Source: Halorussus pelagicus
Lineage (GTDB): Archaea; Halobacteriota; Halobacteria; Halobacteriales; Haladaptataceae
Assembly: GCF_004087835.1 (NCBI RefSeq)
Contig: NZ_CP035119.1
Location: 496,001-560,000, forward strand
Length of the DNA: 64,000 bases
Reading direction: 5' to 3'
Shown here piece by piece: positions 36,701 through 43,783 of this stretch; position 1 is the first letter of the stretch, and the number at the start of each line of letters is the position of its first letter. The notes beneath the pieces were generated by a model, which did no database searches, had not been told where the DNA came from, and saw only the letters and a program-made list of their open reading frames with translations. The translations under genes and the position numbers were made by a program.

Positions 36701-36975
36701 GACTCGCCCCGCTTGATCATTTGTGTTGTGGAAACGCCGGGCGCGCGGAGTTTCTGCTCAAAGCGGCCCGCCACTGGGACCAGCCAACGGAGGGTGCCCG
36801 AGAGCTTCTGGGCGGTGTCGTAGCGCGCGAGTCCGAGACGGGGTATTACCGCGTCTCGTCCGGCATCGAGACGTGGACCGACCCGACGCTGTTTCACGGA
36901 CTCGCTGGCATCGGATACACCATGCTTCGCGTGACCGACACCGACTCGCTACCGTGCTTGCTCCTCTGGGAGTGA
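33790..36975 (+). CDS. lanM: Class II lanthipeptide synthetase LanM
   Basis: A 1061-residue bifunctional enzyme that dehydrates Ser/Thr in a precursor peptide and then joins them to Cys as thioether rings. The N-terminal kinase-like dehydratase (about 180-640) has VVYKPRSVEIG (Lys291), FVDCQFENLL (Asp366, Asn371), LVDAETLLHP (Asp383, Glu385) and NRVLYRST (Arg528, Thr534). The C-terminal LanC-like cyclase (about 710-1061) has FSHGVAG (His874), WCHGRTG (Cys934) and CCGNAG (Cys979, Cys980), giving a three-Cys zinc site as in ProcM-like LanMs. The His usual in DxHxxN is Gln368. The ATG at 33790 fits the promoter. No LanT or protease gene is adjacent; a candidate precursor is at 37058-37246. Confidence 0.95.
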   Translation: MDTIQPEHGRLIAGRARTLLERIEEPEAMAGSKNDETVSELLEDWREQFPDEATFERRLDQLGVSQQTCREAIATDRLAADEPLPEWIALLDAIVTAVQGEFAAPDLVAAIEEASDGTPLFGLLSARIAAYGWQTLPEHVTDVVPETALTTMASWFQRRFQSQFKRILYVEFKSFVAARDEELARADSSEVRDPSSDYYEQFRDYLLDHGFYELCCEYPMFARQVAGQLRQWREHLSEFASRLASDRSALADRFGAEGRIVELEPLADDTHGDGRAVMRLTFESGTSVVYKPRSVEIGAKFYRLLSDLDDHLPTPDHYVPTYLVRDGYGWMGWIDDEPCPNEEAVRRYYRRAGSLACLAYLLEFVDCQFENLLATGEHPVLVDAETLLHPYVGIGSRPAHAGVSPLVQDSVLLTGLFPFDVAEEQESNLSTALAGFGTSSENVELDGITESRFENVTTDVLSVEEFPVEMERGQNVPTIDGKDRLPGQYVDDLVGGFRRTYESILDLRDSGRLSELGVPDALFGLDNRVLYRSTVEYGRILRSVSDRDCLQSGVRFGIEVDELAVPLCRKAISDERSWELYDAERRAIRRLDPPRFESRTDGTAFELGDHRVEAVADESGSRRVRERIESADPADLDRQVALIRRCFEKPSRPDYPETNAVRRSVSDDTLRTEARQLFERVQTLATESEGEYHWTSPAPSNDELRLRPETETLYTGRCGIGLLAGSLFAVTGDDRYRRVATETVRPIRDSIRGERRHDPWLDELGGTNGIGSVAYGLAVLGEFLDDDELLADAARAGRLVTEELIAADDAYDVVSGAAGTILGLLGVHDRRNSPELLSLAVECGDHLLAERTTFEEYRVWDTIDETRPLTGFSHGVAGIAYALVRLWDATGDDRYRDAAMEAIEYERQCYDPDRGNWPYYRPGNQPPEFVDQWCHGRTGVGLGRLGMQRYVDSDRVATGIDRALDGIEGTGLAPLDHLCCGNAGRAEFLLKAARHWDQPTEGARELLGGVVARESETGYYRVSSGIETWTDPTLFHGLAGIGYTMLRVTDTDSLPCLLLWE

Positions 36976-37057
36976 CCCCTGACTAACTGGAGTTCGGACT
37001 CCGACTCCAGACAGCCGTTCGAAAAAATAAAACACCGACCTGCGTCACTTGCGCGAG

Positions 37058-37246
37058 TTAGGCGTCCGAGTCTTCGGGACCACAGAACGTACAGACCGGG
37101 TTCGAGTGGCAGTACGTGTAGCTCGCCATCCGGAACAGCGGCTTGGACTGTCGCTGTTCGGTGAAATCTTCCTCGAACTCGTCTTTGAGGTCGGGAGTAG
37201 TCGAGCTGTGCGTCGTGCCGAACGAATCGCTTTTTACGGACATCAT
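37058..37246 (-). CDS. Candidate lanthipeptide precursor (LanA)
   Basis: A 62-residue peptide whose 3' end faces that of lanM, 82 bases away. The first 38 residues are acidic and lack Cys (DLKDEFEEDFTEQRQSKP), like a LanM leader. The tail from about residue 39 (RMASYTYCHSNPVCTFCG) has Cys at 46, 52 and 55 with Ser42, Thr44, Ser48 and Thr53 nearby, enough for up to three thioether rings. There is no clear GG or GA leader-cleavage site. A strong TATA element gives a leaderless transcript. The position beside lanM supports the call; the alternative is a small metal-binding peptide. Confidence 0.7.
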   Translation of the reverse strand: MMSVKSDSFGTTHSSTTPDLKDEFEEDFTEQRQSKPLFRMASYTYCHSNPVCTFCGPEDSDA

Positions 37247-37261
37247 CTGGATTTTATCCTG

Positions 37262-37278
37262 AAGATATAAAAAATTTA
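37262..37278 (-). promoter_or_regulatory. TATA-type promoter of the candidate lanA
   Basis: On the minus strand aaattttttatatcttc (37262-37278) lies 16-32 bases before the ATG at 37246, ideal for a leaderless archaeal transcript. The rest of the gap up to 37598 holds A/T-rich sequence, no accepted gene, and a second promoter-like run (gaataaagttaaacgg, about 37520-37535) for the Tat protein gene. Confidence 0.6.
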
Positions 37279-37598
37279 TCTAGATGCTCTCTGGGTTGAG
37301 TCGATATCTTCTCGTTCTCGAACGTCCCGTCGTCGGAGCGCGCGCGAGCTACTTTTTCCGGTAGAGGTCGCGTCACAAAGTAACGTATCAGCGGCGAGTT
37401 CGCCGTTTTGCCCTTAAGTCTTCGCTCTATTTTGCATTGTTTATTCATCGTTTATAGTCGTCATTACTTAACAGAAATTATACTCAAAACCCGAGAATTC
37501 AGTCCTCTTACGGCCTGCAGAATAAAGTTAAACGGTTGAAACTGCTGAAACAGTGCCGGGCCTTGAAATAGCAATCGCCGACCAGAGCCGACTGCGAC

Positions 37599-39044
37599 AT
37601 GAGCGAACGCAATACGACGCGACGACGGTTCTTGCAGATGAGTAGCACAGCAGTCGCTGCGTCCGCCCTCGGCACGGGCGCAGTCTCGGCCGAGTCGGCA
37701 TCGTGGAAGTTGGTATCGAGTCCGGTCGATGTGACCCTCTGGGACGTTGCCTCCTCGTCACGAAACGACTTCGCGGTCGGCGGCGGGGGCGTCGTCGTCG
37801 AGCGCACCGACGAGGGCTGGAAGAAGGTCATCGGCGACGGCCCGACCAGTAACGGCAACAGCCTCTACGGTGCCGACGTGACCGACGACGGCAAGCGCCT
37901 CTGGTTCGTCGGCTCGTCGGGCGCTATCGGCGAGTACGACGTGGAGACCGGAAATCTGGTGAACCACTCCGCACCGAACGACGCCACGAACAACTTCAAG
38001 GACGTGGCCGTGACCGGCAAGGCCGACGACGCGAACGTCTACGTCGCGGGCGGTTCCGGTAACGTCTTCTACTCGTTCCGCAACGGTGCCAGCGGAACGT
38101 GGAACTACGTGTCGCCCGGTCAGGGCGCGGCCATCAAGGCCATCGACTTCTACGACGCCCGGAAGGGCCACCTCATCAACGGCAACGGCAAGGTCTTCCA
38201 CACGACCGACGGCTCCTCCTGGACGAAAACCGGCATCGCTGACTCGAACGTCTCGTTCTACGGTATCGACTCCGACGCCGCGGACGACGTGTGGGTCGTC
38301 GGCGGGAGCGGCACGGTCTACCGCTACAAGCCCGACGCCGAAGGCAAGCTCAAGTGGTTCAAACAGAAGATCGGCACGCCCGGTCTCCGCGACATCGAGA
38401 TGACCGACGGCGACGGCTACGCGGTCGGCAACTCCGGGTCCGTCTTCGACCGCGAGAACGGGTCGTGGACGAAGGACACGACGCCGAACTCCCAAGGCCT
38501 GAAGGCGGTCATCGACCAGTCGAACAACGACATCGCGGTCGGTGCCTCCGGGACCATCTTCGAGACGAACCCCGACGCCAGCGCCGACCCCGGTTCCGGC
38601 GGCGGTGGGCAGGAAGGCGACGCCGGTCGCATGGCGCGGGCCTCGACCGAAACCTCCGGTTCGAAGAGCCTGACGTTCACGCTCGAAAACGTCGGCGAGG
38701 AGTCGGTCACCGTCGAGCAGTTCGCGCTCGACACCAACGTCTCGGTCAGCACCATCAAACGCTCCGGTGCCGAGGTCACGCTCGCTGGCGACACCGTGGG
38801 GTCGGCCGACAGCACCGACGGGTTCCCCGTGGACGGGACACTCCGCTCGCTCGACACCAACGCGGTGTACGACGCCGGAACGACCGGAACCGCTGAGTTC
38901 GGTCTCTACGACGGCGGCAACGTCGCGCTGGCGGTCAGTCCGGTTCAGGACAAGCCCAGCGGCAACTACATCTCCGCGACGCTGGCCTACGGCGACGGCA
39001 CGCAGGAGACGTTCCACTTCAAGGTCACGAACGTCAACTCGTAG
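37599..39044 (+). CDS. Tat-exported beta-propeller protein
   Basis: A 481-residue secreted protein. TTRRRFLQMSSTAVAASALGTGAVSA is its Tat signal (Arg-Arg at about 8-9). The mature N-terminal 300 residues contain repeating blades such as WDVASSSRNDFAVGGGGVVV, YGIDSDAADDVWVVGGSGTVYRY and VIDQSNNDIAVGASGTIFET, about 45 residues apart, like YCF48/BNR-type propellers. A Gly/Asp linker precedes a C-terminal beta domain (SLTFTLENVGEESVTVEQFALD). There is no membrane anchor at the end. It diverges from the candidate lanA; any link to it is unproven. Confidence 0.85.
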   Translation: MSERNTTRRRFLQMSSTAVAASALGTGAVSAESASWKLVSSPVDVTLWDVASSSRNDFAVGGGGVVVERTDEGWKKVIGDGPTSNGNSLYGADVTDDGKRLWFVGSSGAIGEYDVETGNLVNHSAPNDATNNFKDVAVTGKADDANVYVAGGSGNVFYSFRNGASGTWNYVSPGQGAAIKAIDFYDARKGHLINGNGKVFHTTDGSSWTKTGIADSNVSFYGIDSDAADDVWVVGGSGTVYRYKPDAEGKLKWFKQKIGTPGLRDIEMTDGDGYAVGNSGSVFDRENGSWTKDTTPNSQGLKAVIDQSNNDIAVGASGTIFETNPDASADPGSGGGGQEGDAGRMARASTETSGSKSLTFTLENVGEESVTVEQFALDTNVSVSTIKRSGAEVTLAGDTVGSADSTDGFPVDGTLRSLDTNAVYDAGTTGTAEFGLYDGGNVALAVSPVQDKPSGNYISATLAYGDGTQETFHFKVTNVNS

Positions 39045-39079
39045 AGTCGCCTCGCCCGCAAACGGTCGGATAGCGCCCC

Positions 39080-39085
39080 TTTTTT
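39080..39085 (+). terminator. T6 tract after the propeller protein gene
   Basis: Six T (cccctttttt) lie 36 bases after the stop at 39044, between two converging genes. It is consistent with archaeal poly-T termination and overlaps the end of the converging zinc-finger gene. Confidence 0.4.
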
Positions 39086-39344
39086 AGCGAATCGCGTCGG
39101 TATCCAGCAGTCGCTTTCCGTGATGCTCTCGGAAGTGGCGCACGCGCAGTTTCCACGCGTTGTTCTCGTCGTCGCCCGGCAGCTCCATCCCGCAGAGCGC
39201 GCAGGCGTCGGTCCCGTCGCGCTCGGCGGTCACCAACTGCTCGTCGTGAATCGCGGCGAAGTGGTGCAACAGCGACTCGACGCGCACGTCGCGGCGACAG
39301 CGAACGCAGGGGTACATCCGCTCGCGGAACGGCGTCTTGCTCAT
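39084..39344 (-). CDS. Small zinc-finger protein
   Basis: An 86-residue protein. MSKTPFRERMYPCVRCRRDV holds the first CxxC, and LLHHFAAIH follows as a C2H2-like His pair (about 15 residues on). DACALCGMELP is a second CxxC with RVRHFREHH as its His pair. So two C2H2-type fingers are likely. The Met at 39344 is chosen over a start 14 codons upstream. It is probably a nucleic-acid or protein-binding mini-regulator. Confidence 0.8.
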   Translation of the reverse strand: MSKTPFRERMYPCVRCRRDVRVESLLHHFAAIHDEQLVTAERDGTDACALCGMELPGDDENNAWKLRVRHFREHHGKRLLDTDAIR

Positions 39345-39390
39345 ACTGGAACGAACGCGTCGGGTTCCAAAAGCGTGTTCGCACACTCAG

Positions 39391-39750
39391 TCACGCGTCG
39401 AGTATCGCGCCGCCGACCAACACGACGGTCCCGACGAACGCGGTCCCGACGAGCGCGAAGTACGGCGTCGTCTCCGGCGGGGCGAACGGGGCGTACCCCG
39501 CCGCGAGACCGACGACCGGAATCAGCGTGAAGACGACGATGGCCGCGAGGAACCCGGTCCAGATGATCGTCCCCGCGGTGTCGAGTTTGTCGGTCAGCGA
39601 CGACGAGTCGCCGTCTCTCGCTCCCGGCGCGTCTCCGGCGGGCGCGCCCCCGACCGTCGCGTCGGCCGACTCGTCGGGACCGGAGACGACCGAGGCGTCC
39701 CGCCGTCGCCCGGCGTCCGAAGCTGTCGCGTTCGCGTCCGAGGTAGTCAT
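39391..39750 (-). CDS. Small membrane protein with acidic N-terminus
   Basis: A 119-residue protein. The first 55 residues are disordered and rich in Asp, Ala and Ser; two membrane helices follow (TIIWTGFLAAIVVFTLIPVVGL, about 60-81; FALVGTAFVGTVVLVGGAIL, about 97-116). Reads as one of many small haloarchaeal integral membrane proteins. No family recognised. It is in line with, and 46 bases from, the zinc-finger gene on the same strand. Confidence 0.75.
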   Translation of the reverse strand: MTTSDANATASDAGRRRDASVVSGPDESADATVGGAPAGDAPGARDGDSSSLTDKLDTAGTIIWTGFLAAIVVFTLIPVVGLAAGYAPFAPPETTPYFALVGTAFVGTVVLVGGAILDA

Positions 39751-39806
39751 GTGTCACCTGTCGGGGCGACGGAAAATTTGTCTGTCGGTCGCCAACGCCC
39801 GAGGGG

Positions 39807-40196
39807 TCAGTACGTCTGATAGCTCGCGGACCCGACCTCGACGCGGACTAACACGTTCTCGGGGTACTCGTCGGCCGACGCGCCGTACTTCGGGTTGATT
39901 CGCTCGGCCGCGCGCAGGCGCTCGTCGCGGTCTTCGACCACCTCCGCCGTCCCGCGCAGGGTGACCATCCACTCGGCCTGCCCGCCGTCGTCTTTCTGGA
40001 CGGAAACCGCGACGCGGGGGTTCTCCCGGACGTTCGCCAGTTTTCGCCCGCCGGTCAGCACCTCCAGCACGCCATCGTCGTAGTGGTACCAGACCGGCGC
40101 GACGTGCGGGCGGCCCTCCGCGCAGGTGGCGAAGTGGGCCATCAGGGGTTCGCTCGTGAGCAGTTCCTCGGCGGCGGCCGGAACCGAATCGGTCAT
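39807..40196 (-). CDS. FMN-binding split-barrel protein (PNPOx-like)
   Basis: A 129-residue flavin-binding beta-barrel protein. AHFATCAEGRPHVAPVWYHYDDGVLEVLTGG (about 19-49) is the first strand pair of the pyridoxamine-phosphate-oxidase-like fold, followed by KLANVRENPRVAVSVQ and WMVTLRGTAEVVED. The Met at 40196 (MTDSVPAAAEELL) is preferred to a longer start. Such haloarchaeal proteins probably bind FMN or F420 and act as small oxidoreductases. A second, distinct member is at 42251-42676. Confidence 0.85.
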   Translation of the reverse strand: MTDSVPAAAEELLTSEPLMAHFATCAEGRPHVAPVWYHYDDGVLEVLTGGRKLANVRENPRVAVSVQKDDGGQAEWMVTLRGTAEVVEDRDERLRAAERINPKYGASADEYPENVLVRVEVGSASYQTY

Positions 40197-40255
40197 GGTC
40201 GTCGTTCGGTCGGCGCGAGAAAAAGCGTTCCCGCCGTGGGGGTCCCGGAGCGTCG

Positions 40256-40897
40256 CTACAGCACCAGCCACGCCACCAGCGCGAGGATAATCAGCTTCTT
40301 CACGAGGATGACCGCGATGACCGCCTGCTTGGTCGTCATGGTGCGCGAGAGGCGGACGAGTCGCCGGAGGAACTTGGGCGAGCGCGCCAGTTCCCGGCCG
40401 AGTAGTCGGAGTTCGGTCAGGAACGTCGAACTCGCCGACCCCTCACCCTCGACGTACTCGATTTGGGCCTCCGGGACCCACTCGCCGCAGGTGTAGACGA
40501 CTGAAAGGCTCTCGCCGTCGAGAAACGACACCTGTTCGAAGTCGAAGCCCTTCGACTCGGCCAGCGCCTCTAGCTTGAGGACATCGCGGTCGCTGTCGAG
40601 GTCGTAGACCAGTCGCTCGGTGTCGGTCGTCCACGGGAAGCCCGCGGTCAGGACGACTCGGCTCTCGCCGACGAACACGTCCCGGACCGTGGCTTCCTCA
40701 GTGTTGCCCGTTCGCTCTTTTTTCTTCGTCCGGAGGCGTTCGTACTCGGCGGGCGACTCCGTGGAGTCGTCCGTCTCGGGAGCGTCGGCGGTCATTTCGA
40801 CCGACTCGACGCTCGTCCCAGCCGATTCCTCGGTCGTCGCGGAGGGCGCGCTCGGGGACGGGTCGCCCGCGGGCGCGTCGCTAGCGGGTTCGCTCAT
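40256..40897 (-). CDS. Tail-anchored membrane protein of unknown function
   Basis: A 213-residue protein starting MSEPASDAPAGD. Residues 1-65 are acidic and disordered. The middle (about 70-165) is a folded, beta-rich domain (VFVGESRVVLTAGFPWTT, GFDFEQVSFLDGESLSVVYTC). A hydrophobic C-terminal segment (QAVIAVILVKKLIILALVAWLVL) anchors it in the membrane, with the folded part in the cytoplasm. No family recognised. The upstream alternative start at 40951 would add 18 weak residues. Confidence 0.75.
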   Translation of the reverse strand: MSEPASDAPAGDPSPSAPSATTEESAGTSVESVEMTADAPETDDSTESPAEYERLRTKKKERTGNTEEATVRDVFVGESRVVLTAGFPWTTDTERLVYDLDSDRDVLKLEALAESKGFDFEQVSFLDGESLSVVYTCGEWVPEAQIEYVEGEGSASSTFLTELRLLGRELARSPKFLRRLVRLSRTMTTKQAVIAVILVKKLIILALVAWLVL

Positions 40898-40998
40898 CAG
40901 GTCTCGTCTGGACGTAGTCACCGTATCGTGATAAGTGTGACTCGGGGGCATACCTATCGAGTGGCTACGTTCCGGAGAACACTGCCGCGTCGAACTAG

Positions 40999-41655
40999 CT
41001 ATCGTACGTCTACGGTTCCCGCGAGCGGAACACCGTCGGTCGTGCGCCCGGCCACGCGAACCGTCTCAGTGTCGTCGAGTCCGGCCCGGTCGGGTCGTAC
41101 CCACACGCGAAGGTCGTCGCCGTCGGTCTCGGTCCGAACCGGACTCGCGCCCGACCCCATAGCGACCGCGGTCGGCGCGCCGAACCGGAGCGAGGTCACG
41201 GAGACAGATTCGGTCGGCGCGAACTCCTCGTCACTGCGGAGGACGACCGAGACGAGGTCGTCCTCGCTCGCGCCGAGCGTGGTCTCGACCTCGTGATAGA
41301 CCGTCACGGTTTCGGTGGCGGTCTCGGTCGCGCCCTCGCCGTCGGTGACGGTCAGGGTGACTTCCGTCCGGCCGCCCGCGTCGTAGACGTTGCTCGCTTT
41401 TTTGCCGGTCGCGGTCGCGCCGTCGCCGAAACGCCACTCGAACTCGGTCTCGGGGTGGTCGGGCGCGTGGTCGGTCTCGAACAGCACGGGGTTGCCCGCG
41501 ACCGGCGCGCCCGGTGCGTATTTGACTGTCGCCCCGCGATAGTCGATGGACGGTTCGTCGTCGCGCTCGGCGTCCGTCGATTCAGTGGTCGTGTCTGCGG
41601 TCTCTGTTTCGAGCATGGCTCGGGACTCGGTACGTACCTCGGAGTGGTCTACCAT
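40999..41655 (-). CDS. PKD-domain protein without an obvious signal peptide
   Basis: A 218-residue protein. Residues from about 45 to 125 form a PKD (Ig-like) domain: TVKYAPGAPVAGNPVLFETD, then FEWRFGDGATATG and ASNVYDAGGRTEVTLTVTDGEGATETATETVTVYH, with the family's W-x-FGDG motif. The rest is beta-rich and Asp/Glu-rich. PKD domains are usually extracellular, but the N-terminus (MVDHSEVRTESRAMLETET) is charged, without signal or helix, so the export route is unclear. Confidence 0.75.
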   Translation of the reverse strand: MVDHSEVRTESRAMLETETADTTTESTDAERDDEPSIDYRGATVKYAPGAPVAGNPVLFETDHAPDHPETEFEWRFGDGATATGKKASNVYDAGGRTEVTLTVTDGEGATETATETVTVYHEVETTLGASEDDLVSVVLRSDEEFAPTESVSVTSLRFGAPTAVAMGSGASPVRTETDGDDLRVWVRPDRAGLDDTETVRVAGRTTDGVPLAGTVDVR

Positions 41656-41718
41656 GTCATGCAACAGAGCTATCAATAAAATAAATGTTCGGGTCCAGAG
41701 GTTTCCGACGGCGCTCGA

Positions 41719-42138
41719 CTACTCCTCGTCGTCGAAATCGAGCGCGACCGAGTTGATGCAGAATCGCTTGCCCGTCGGTTCCGGGCCGTCCTCGAAGACG
41801 TGGCCGAGGTGGCCCTCGCAGTTCGCACACAGCACCTCGGTGCGGTCCATCCCCTTGCTGGTGTCGCGGCGAGTCTCGATGCGGTCGTCGTCCGCGTCGT
41901 AGAAACTCGGCCACCCGCATCCCGAATCGTACTTGGTTTTGGCGTCGAACAGTTCCGCGCCGCAACCGGCGCAGGCGTAGGTGCCGTCGTCCTTCCGGTC
42001 AACGTGGTCGCCGGAGAAGGGCCGTTCGGTCCCAGCCTCTCGGAGGACGCGGTACTCCTCGTCGCTGAGGCGTTCGCGCCACTCGGCGTCGTCTTCGGGC
42101 AGGTCCTCGCGTCGCTCTTTGTCGTCGCTTTCGCTCAT
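41719..42138 (-). CDS. msrB: Peptide-methionine (R)-S-oxide reductase
   Basis: A 139-residue repair enzyme that reduces the R form of oxidised methionine in proteins. Cys127 in [11 protein letters not shown] is the catalytic Cys. Zinc is held by CAGC (56, 59) and CANC (104, 107). [11 protein letters not shown] and [14 protein letters not shown] are signature segments. An MsrA gene is not adjacent. An 18-bp inverted repeat lies 46-92 bases upstream of the start. Start ATG at 42136-42138. Confidence 0.97.
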   Translation of the reverse strand: MSESDDKERREDLPEDDAEWRERLSDEEYRVLREAGTERPFSGDHVDRKDDGTYACAGCGAELFDAKTKYDSGCGWPSFYDADDDRIETRRDTSKGMDRTEVLCANCEGHLGHVFEDGPEPTGKRFCINSVALDFDDEE

Positions 42139-42183
42139 ACTTCCCGTTGGGTCTCGGGAGGGTTAGAGGTTGCGCGGGTCCGC

Positions 42184-42230
42184 GAGAGTCCGTACCCGAG
42201 GTCAGTCCCCGTCCTCGGGTACGGACTCTC
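42184..42230. repeat. Perfect 18-bp inverted repeat
   Basis: gagagtccgtacccgagg (42184-42201) is repeated inverted as cctcgggtacggactctc (42213-42230), with an 11-base loop. It lies between two leftward genes: downstream of the split-barrel gene (ends 42251) and upstream of msrB. It could be a transcription terminator, an RNA-processing hairpin or an operator. It is much stronger than expected by chance. Confidence 0.85.
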
Positions 42231-42250
42231 TCCATCGAGACCCCGCCTCG

Positions 42251-42676
42251 TCAGTCGGTCCGTCGCCCAGTCACCTCCTCCATCCGTAACTCGTACACCG
42301 CGGCGTCCACGTCCTCGACGCCCTCGTCGAACAGGCGGAACGGCCCGAACTGCTCGTTTATCTCTCGGTCGGTCTCGGGCGGAAGTCCCACGAGTTTCCC
42401 GCGGACGAGGACGCTCCACGACGAGGTTTCGCTCTCTTTCTCGTAGACGACCAGCGTCGCCGTCCCGGTGGATTCAAGGAAGTCCATCTTCGTGCTGTCG
42501 TCGCGCTCGCCCAACCTGACGAGGAGGCGTTCGCCGTCGTAGTGGTAGCCGACCGGAACCGCGTAGGCGTCGCTGTCGCTTGCGAGCGCGAGGACCCCCA
42601 CTTCGCCCTCTCGGAGTGACTCTCCGACCTCCGCGGGAGTCATCCCGAAGGTGTAGACGTATTCGACGTGTTCCAT
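42251..42676 (-). CDS. FMN-binding split-barrel protein (PNPOx-like)
   Basis: A 141-residue flavin split-barrel protein starting MEHVEYVYTFGMTPAEVGESL. VGVLALASDSDAYAVPVGYHYDGERLLVRLG (about 27-57) is the fold's core, followed by FLESTGTATLVVYEKESETSSWSVLVRGKL. It differs from the member at 39807-40196 in length and order of motifs. It probably binds FMN; substrate unknown. An A/T-rich run (about 42700-42722) supplies a likely promoter. No gene is seen between 42677 and 42964. Confidence 0.85.
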   Translation of the reverse strand: MEHVEYVYTFGMTPAEVGESLREGEVGVLALASDSDAYAVPVGYHYDGERLLVRLGERDDSTKMDFLESTGTATLVVYEKESETSSWSVLVRGKLVGLPPETDREINEQFGPFRLFDEGVEDVDAAVYELRMEEVTGRRTD

Positions 42677-42964
42677 AGCGAGGCTACGACGGCCGCCGAT
42701 ATAATTGCTTGCCGTATAATAACACTAGCCGAACTACGGTCCGGAATTCGACCCTGTATCACGGGGTCGGGACCGACCACGCGGACGACCCGCTCTGACA
42801 GCGTCAGGAGCATCATCGAAACTGTCGGTAGGCGAGAGTAAAGTCTGCCGTCGAATCGGCGCGCGACTGGAGCGCAGGCCAACGACCGACGTGCGGGCCG
42901 ACACGCGCCCGAAACGCCGACCGACGCCCGAGAGATTGAAACAGCGGGACGATGAACCTACGGT

Positions 42965-43111
42965 ATGCGAGTCTGTGACATCTGCGAAGGCCAGCAGTCC
43001 GACGGGACTCGACTGGTCTCGCGCAACGGCGGGGACGTTTGGGTGTGCCACGGATGCATGATGCAGGCGGTCACCAACAAGGCCGACAAACTCACGTTTC
43101 GGGACCGGTGA
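42965..43111 (+). CDS. Small zinc-ribbon protein (48 aa)
   Basis: ATG 42965-42967 to TGA 43109-43111. The 48-residue product has CDICEG near the N-terminus and VCHGCMMQ about 24 residues on, two CxxC pairs that should bind zinc, with a basic tail (NKADKLTFRDR). Haloarchaea have many such miniproteins; some affect biofilm or metabolism. The role of this one is unknown. Confidence 0.8.
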   Translation: MRVCDICEGQQSDGTRLVSRNGGDVWVCHGCMMQAVTNKADKLTFRDR

Positions 43112-43153
43112 GTCGTCGAGACGTTCGTGGCCCAGTCGGATCGCCGGAATCAC

Positions 43154-43687
43154 TCAGAGACTCACCAGCGGGACCGCCCCGTCGGTCGCCGCCGCGACGC
43201 CGAGATACGCCGCCGCGGCGGTGGCGAACACCCCGAGCGCGAACAGGCCGTAGTTCCACGCCGTGTTGTCGGCAGGCGTCAGCGACAGCGTGTAGCGATG
43301 GCCCGAGACCGGCCAGAGCAGCGCGACGCCCATCGGCGTCAGCAGGTCGCCAACGATGTGTGCGAGGACCGCGAAGCCAGCGATTCCACCCGCGAACGCC
43401 GGGAACCCGACCGGGCCGACGGCGAGACCGCCGAGTCCGGCCGCAGACGACCCCGCGCTCGCGGCGGCCCACACCGCACCACCGACGAGCGCGACGAACG
43501 CCAGCGTGTGGGTCGGCCCGCGGTGAGAGATACCCGGCAGGCGGTGGTCCAAGTCGGGGAGCATCGCCAGCCAGCAGACGACCGCGCCGCCCGCCACGGC
43601 CGCGGTCGAGTGGCCGCCAGCGAGCAGCAGTCCGCCGAGGGGAGCGTACAGCGCGAGCGAGACGCCGTAGTGACCGATTCTGAACAC
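43154..43687 (-). CDS. Membrane-bound metal-dependent hydrolase (YdjM/DUF457-like)
   Basis: GTG start at 43685-43687, 177 residues. It starts VFRIGHYGVSLALYAPLG, where the first His lies. WLAMLPDLDHRLPGISHRGPTHTLAF carries the DxDH and HRGxTH motifs of the family, and AHIVGDLLTPMGVALLWPVSG carries HxxGD. About four membrane helices. The metal-binding residues match the E. coli YdjM family; the longer reading frame upstream is not homologous. It is shorter and closer to the consensus than the relative at 32769-33488. Confidence 0.9.
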   Translation of the reverse strand: MFRIGHYGVSLALYAPLGGLLLAGGHSTAAVAGGAVVCWLAMLPDLDHRLPGISHRGPTHTLAFVALVGGAVWAAASAGSSAAGLGGLAVGPVGFPAFAGGIAGFAVLAHIVGDLLTPMGVALLWPVSGHRYTLSLTPADNTAWNYGLFALGVFATAAAAYLGVAAATDGAVPLVSL

Positions 43688-43783
43688 GGGCGAGCGTGAC
43701 CGCTCGGAGGACGTAACTGTGGCGGAGTCGCCGGGAGCGTGCGGACGGAAACCGGTTTGGCGTCGGAGTCCCTGAGTCAGAGT

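Noticed and set aside
37254-37448. 64-residue leftward ORF upstream of the candidate lanA
   Set aside because: Its Lys/Arg-rich composition is unlike haloarchaeal proteins, it has one Cys, and it runs through the lanA promoter.
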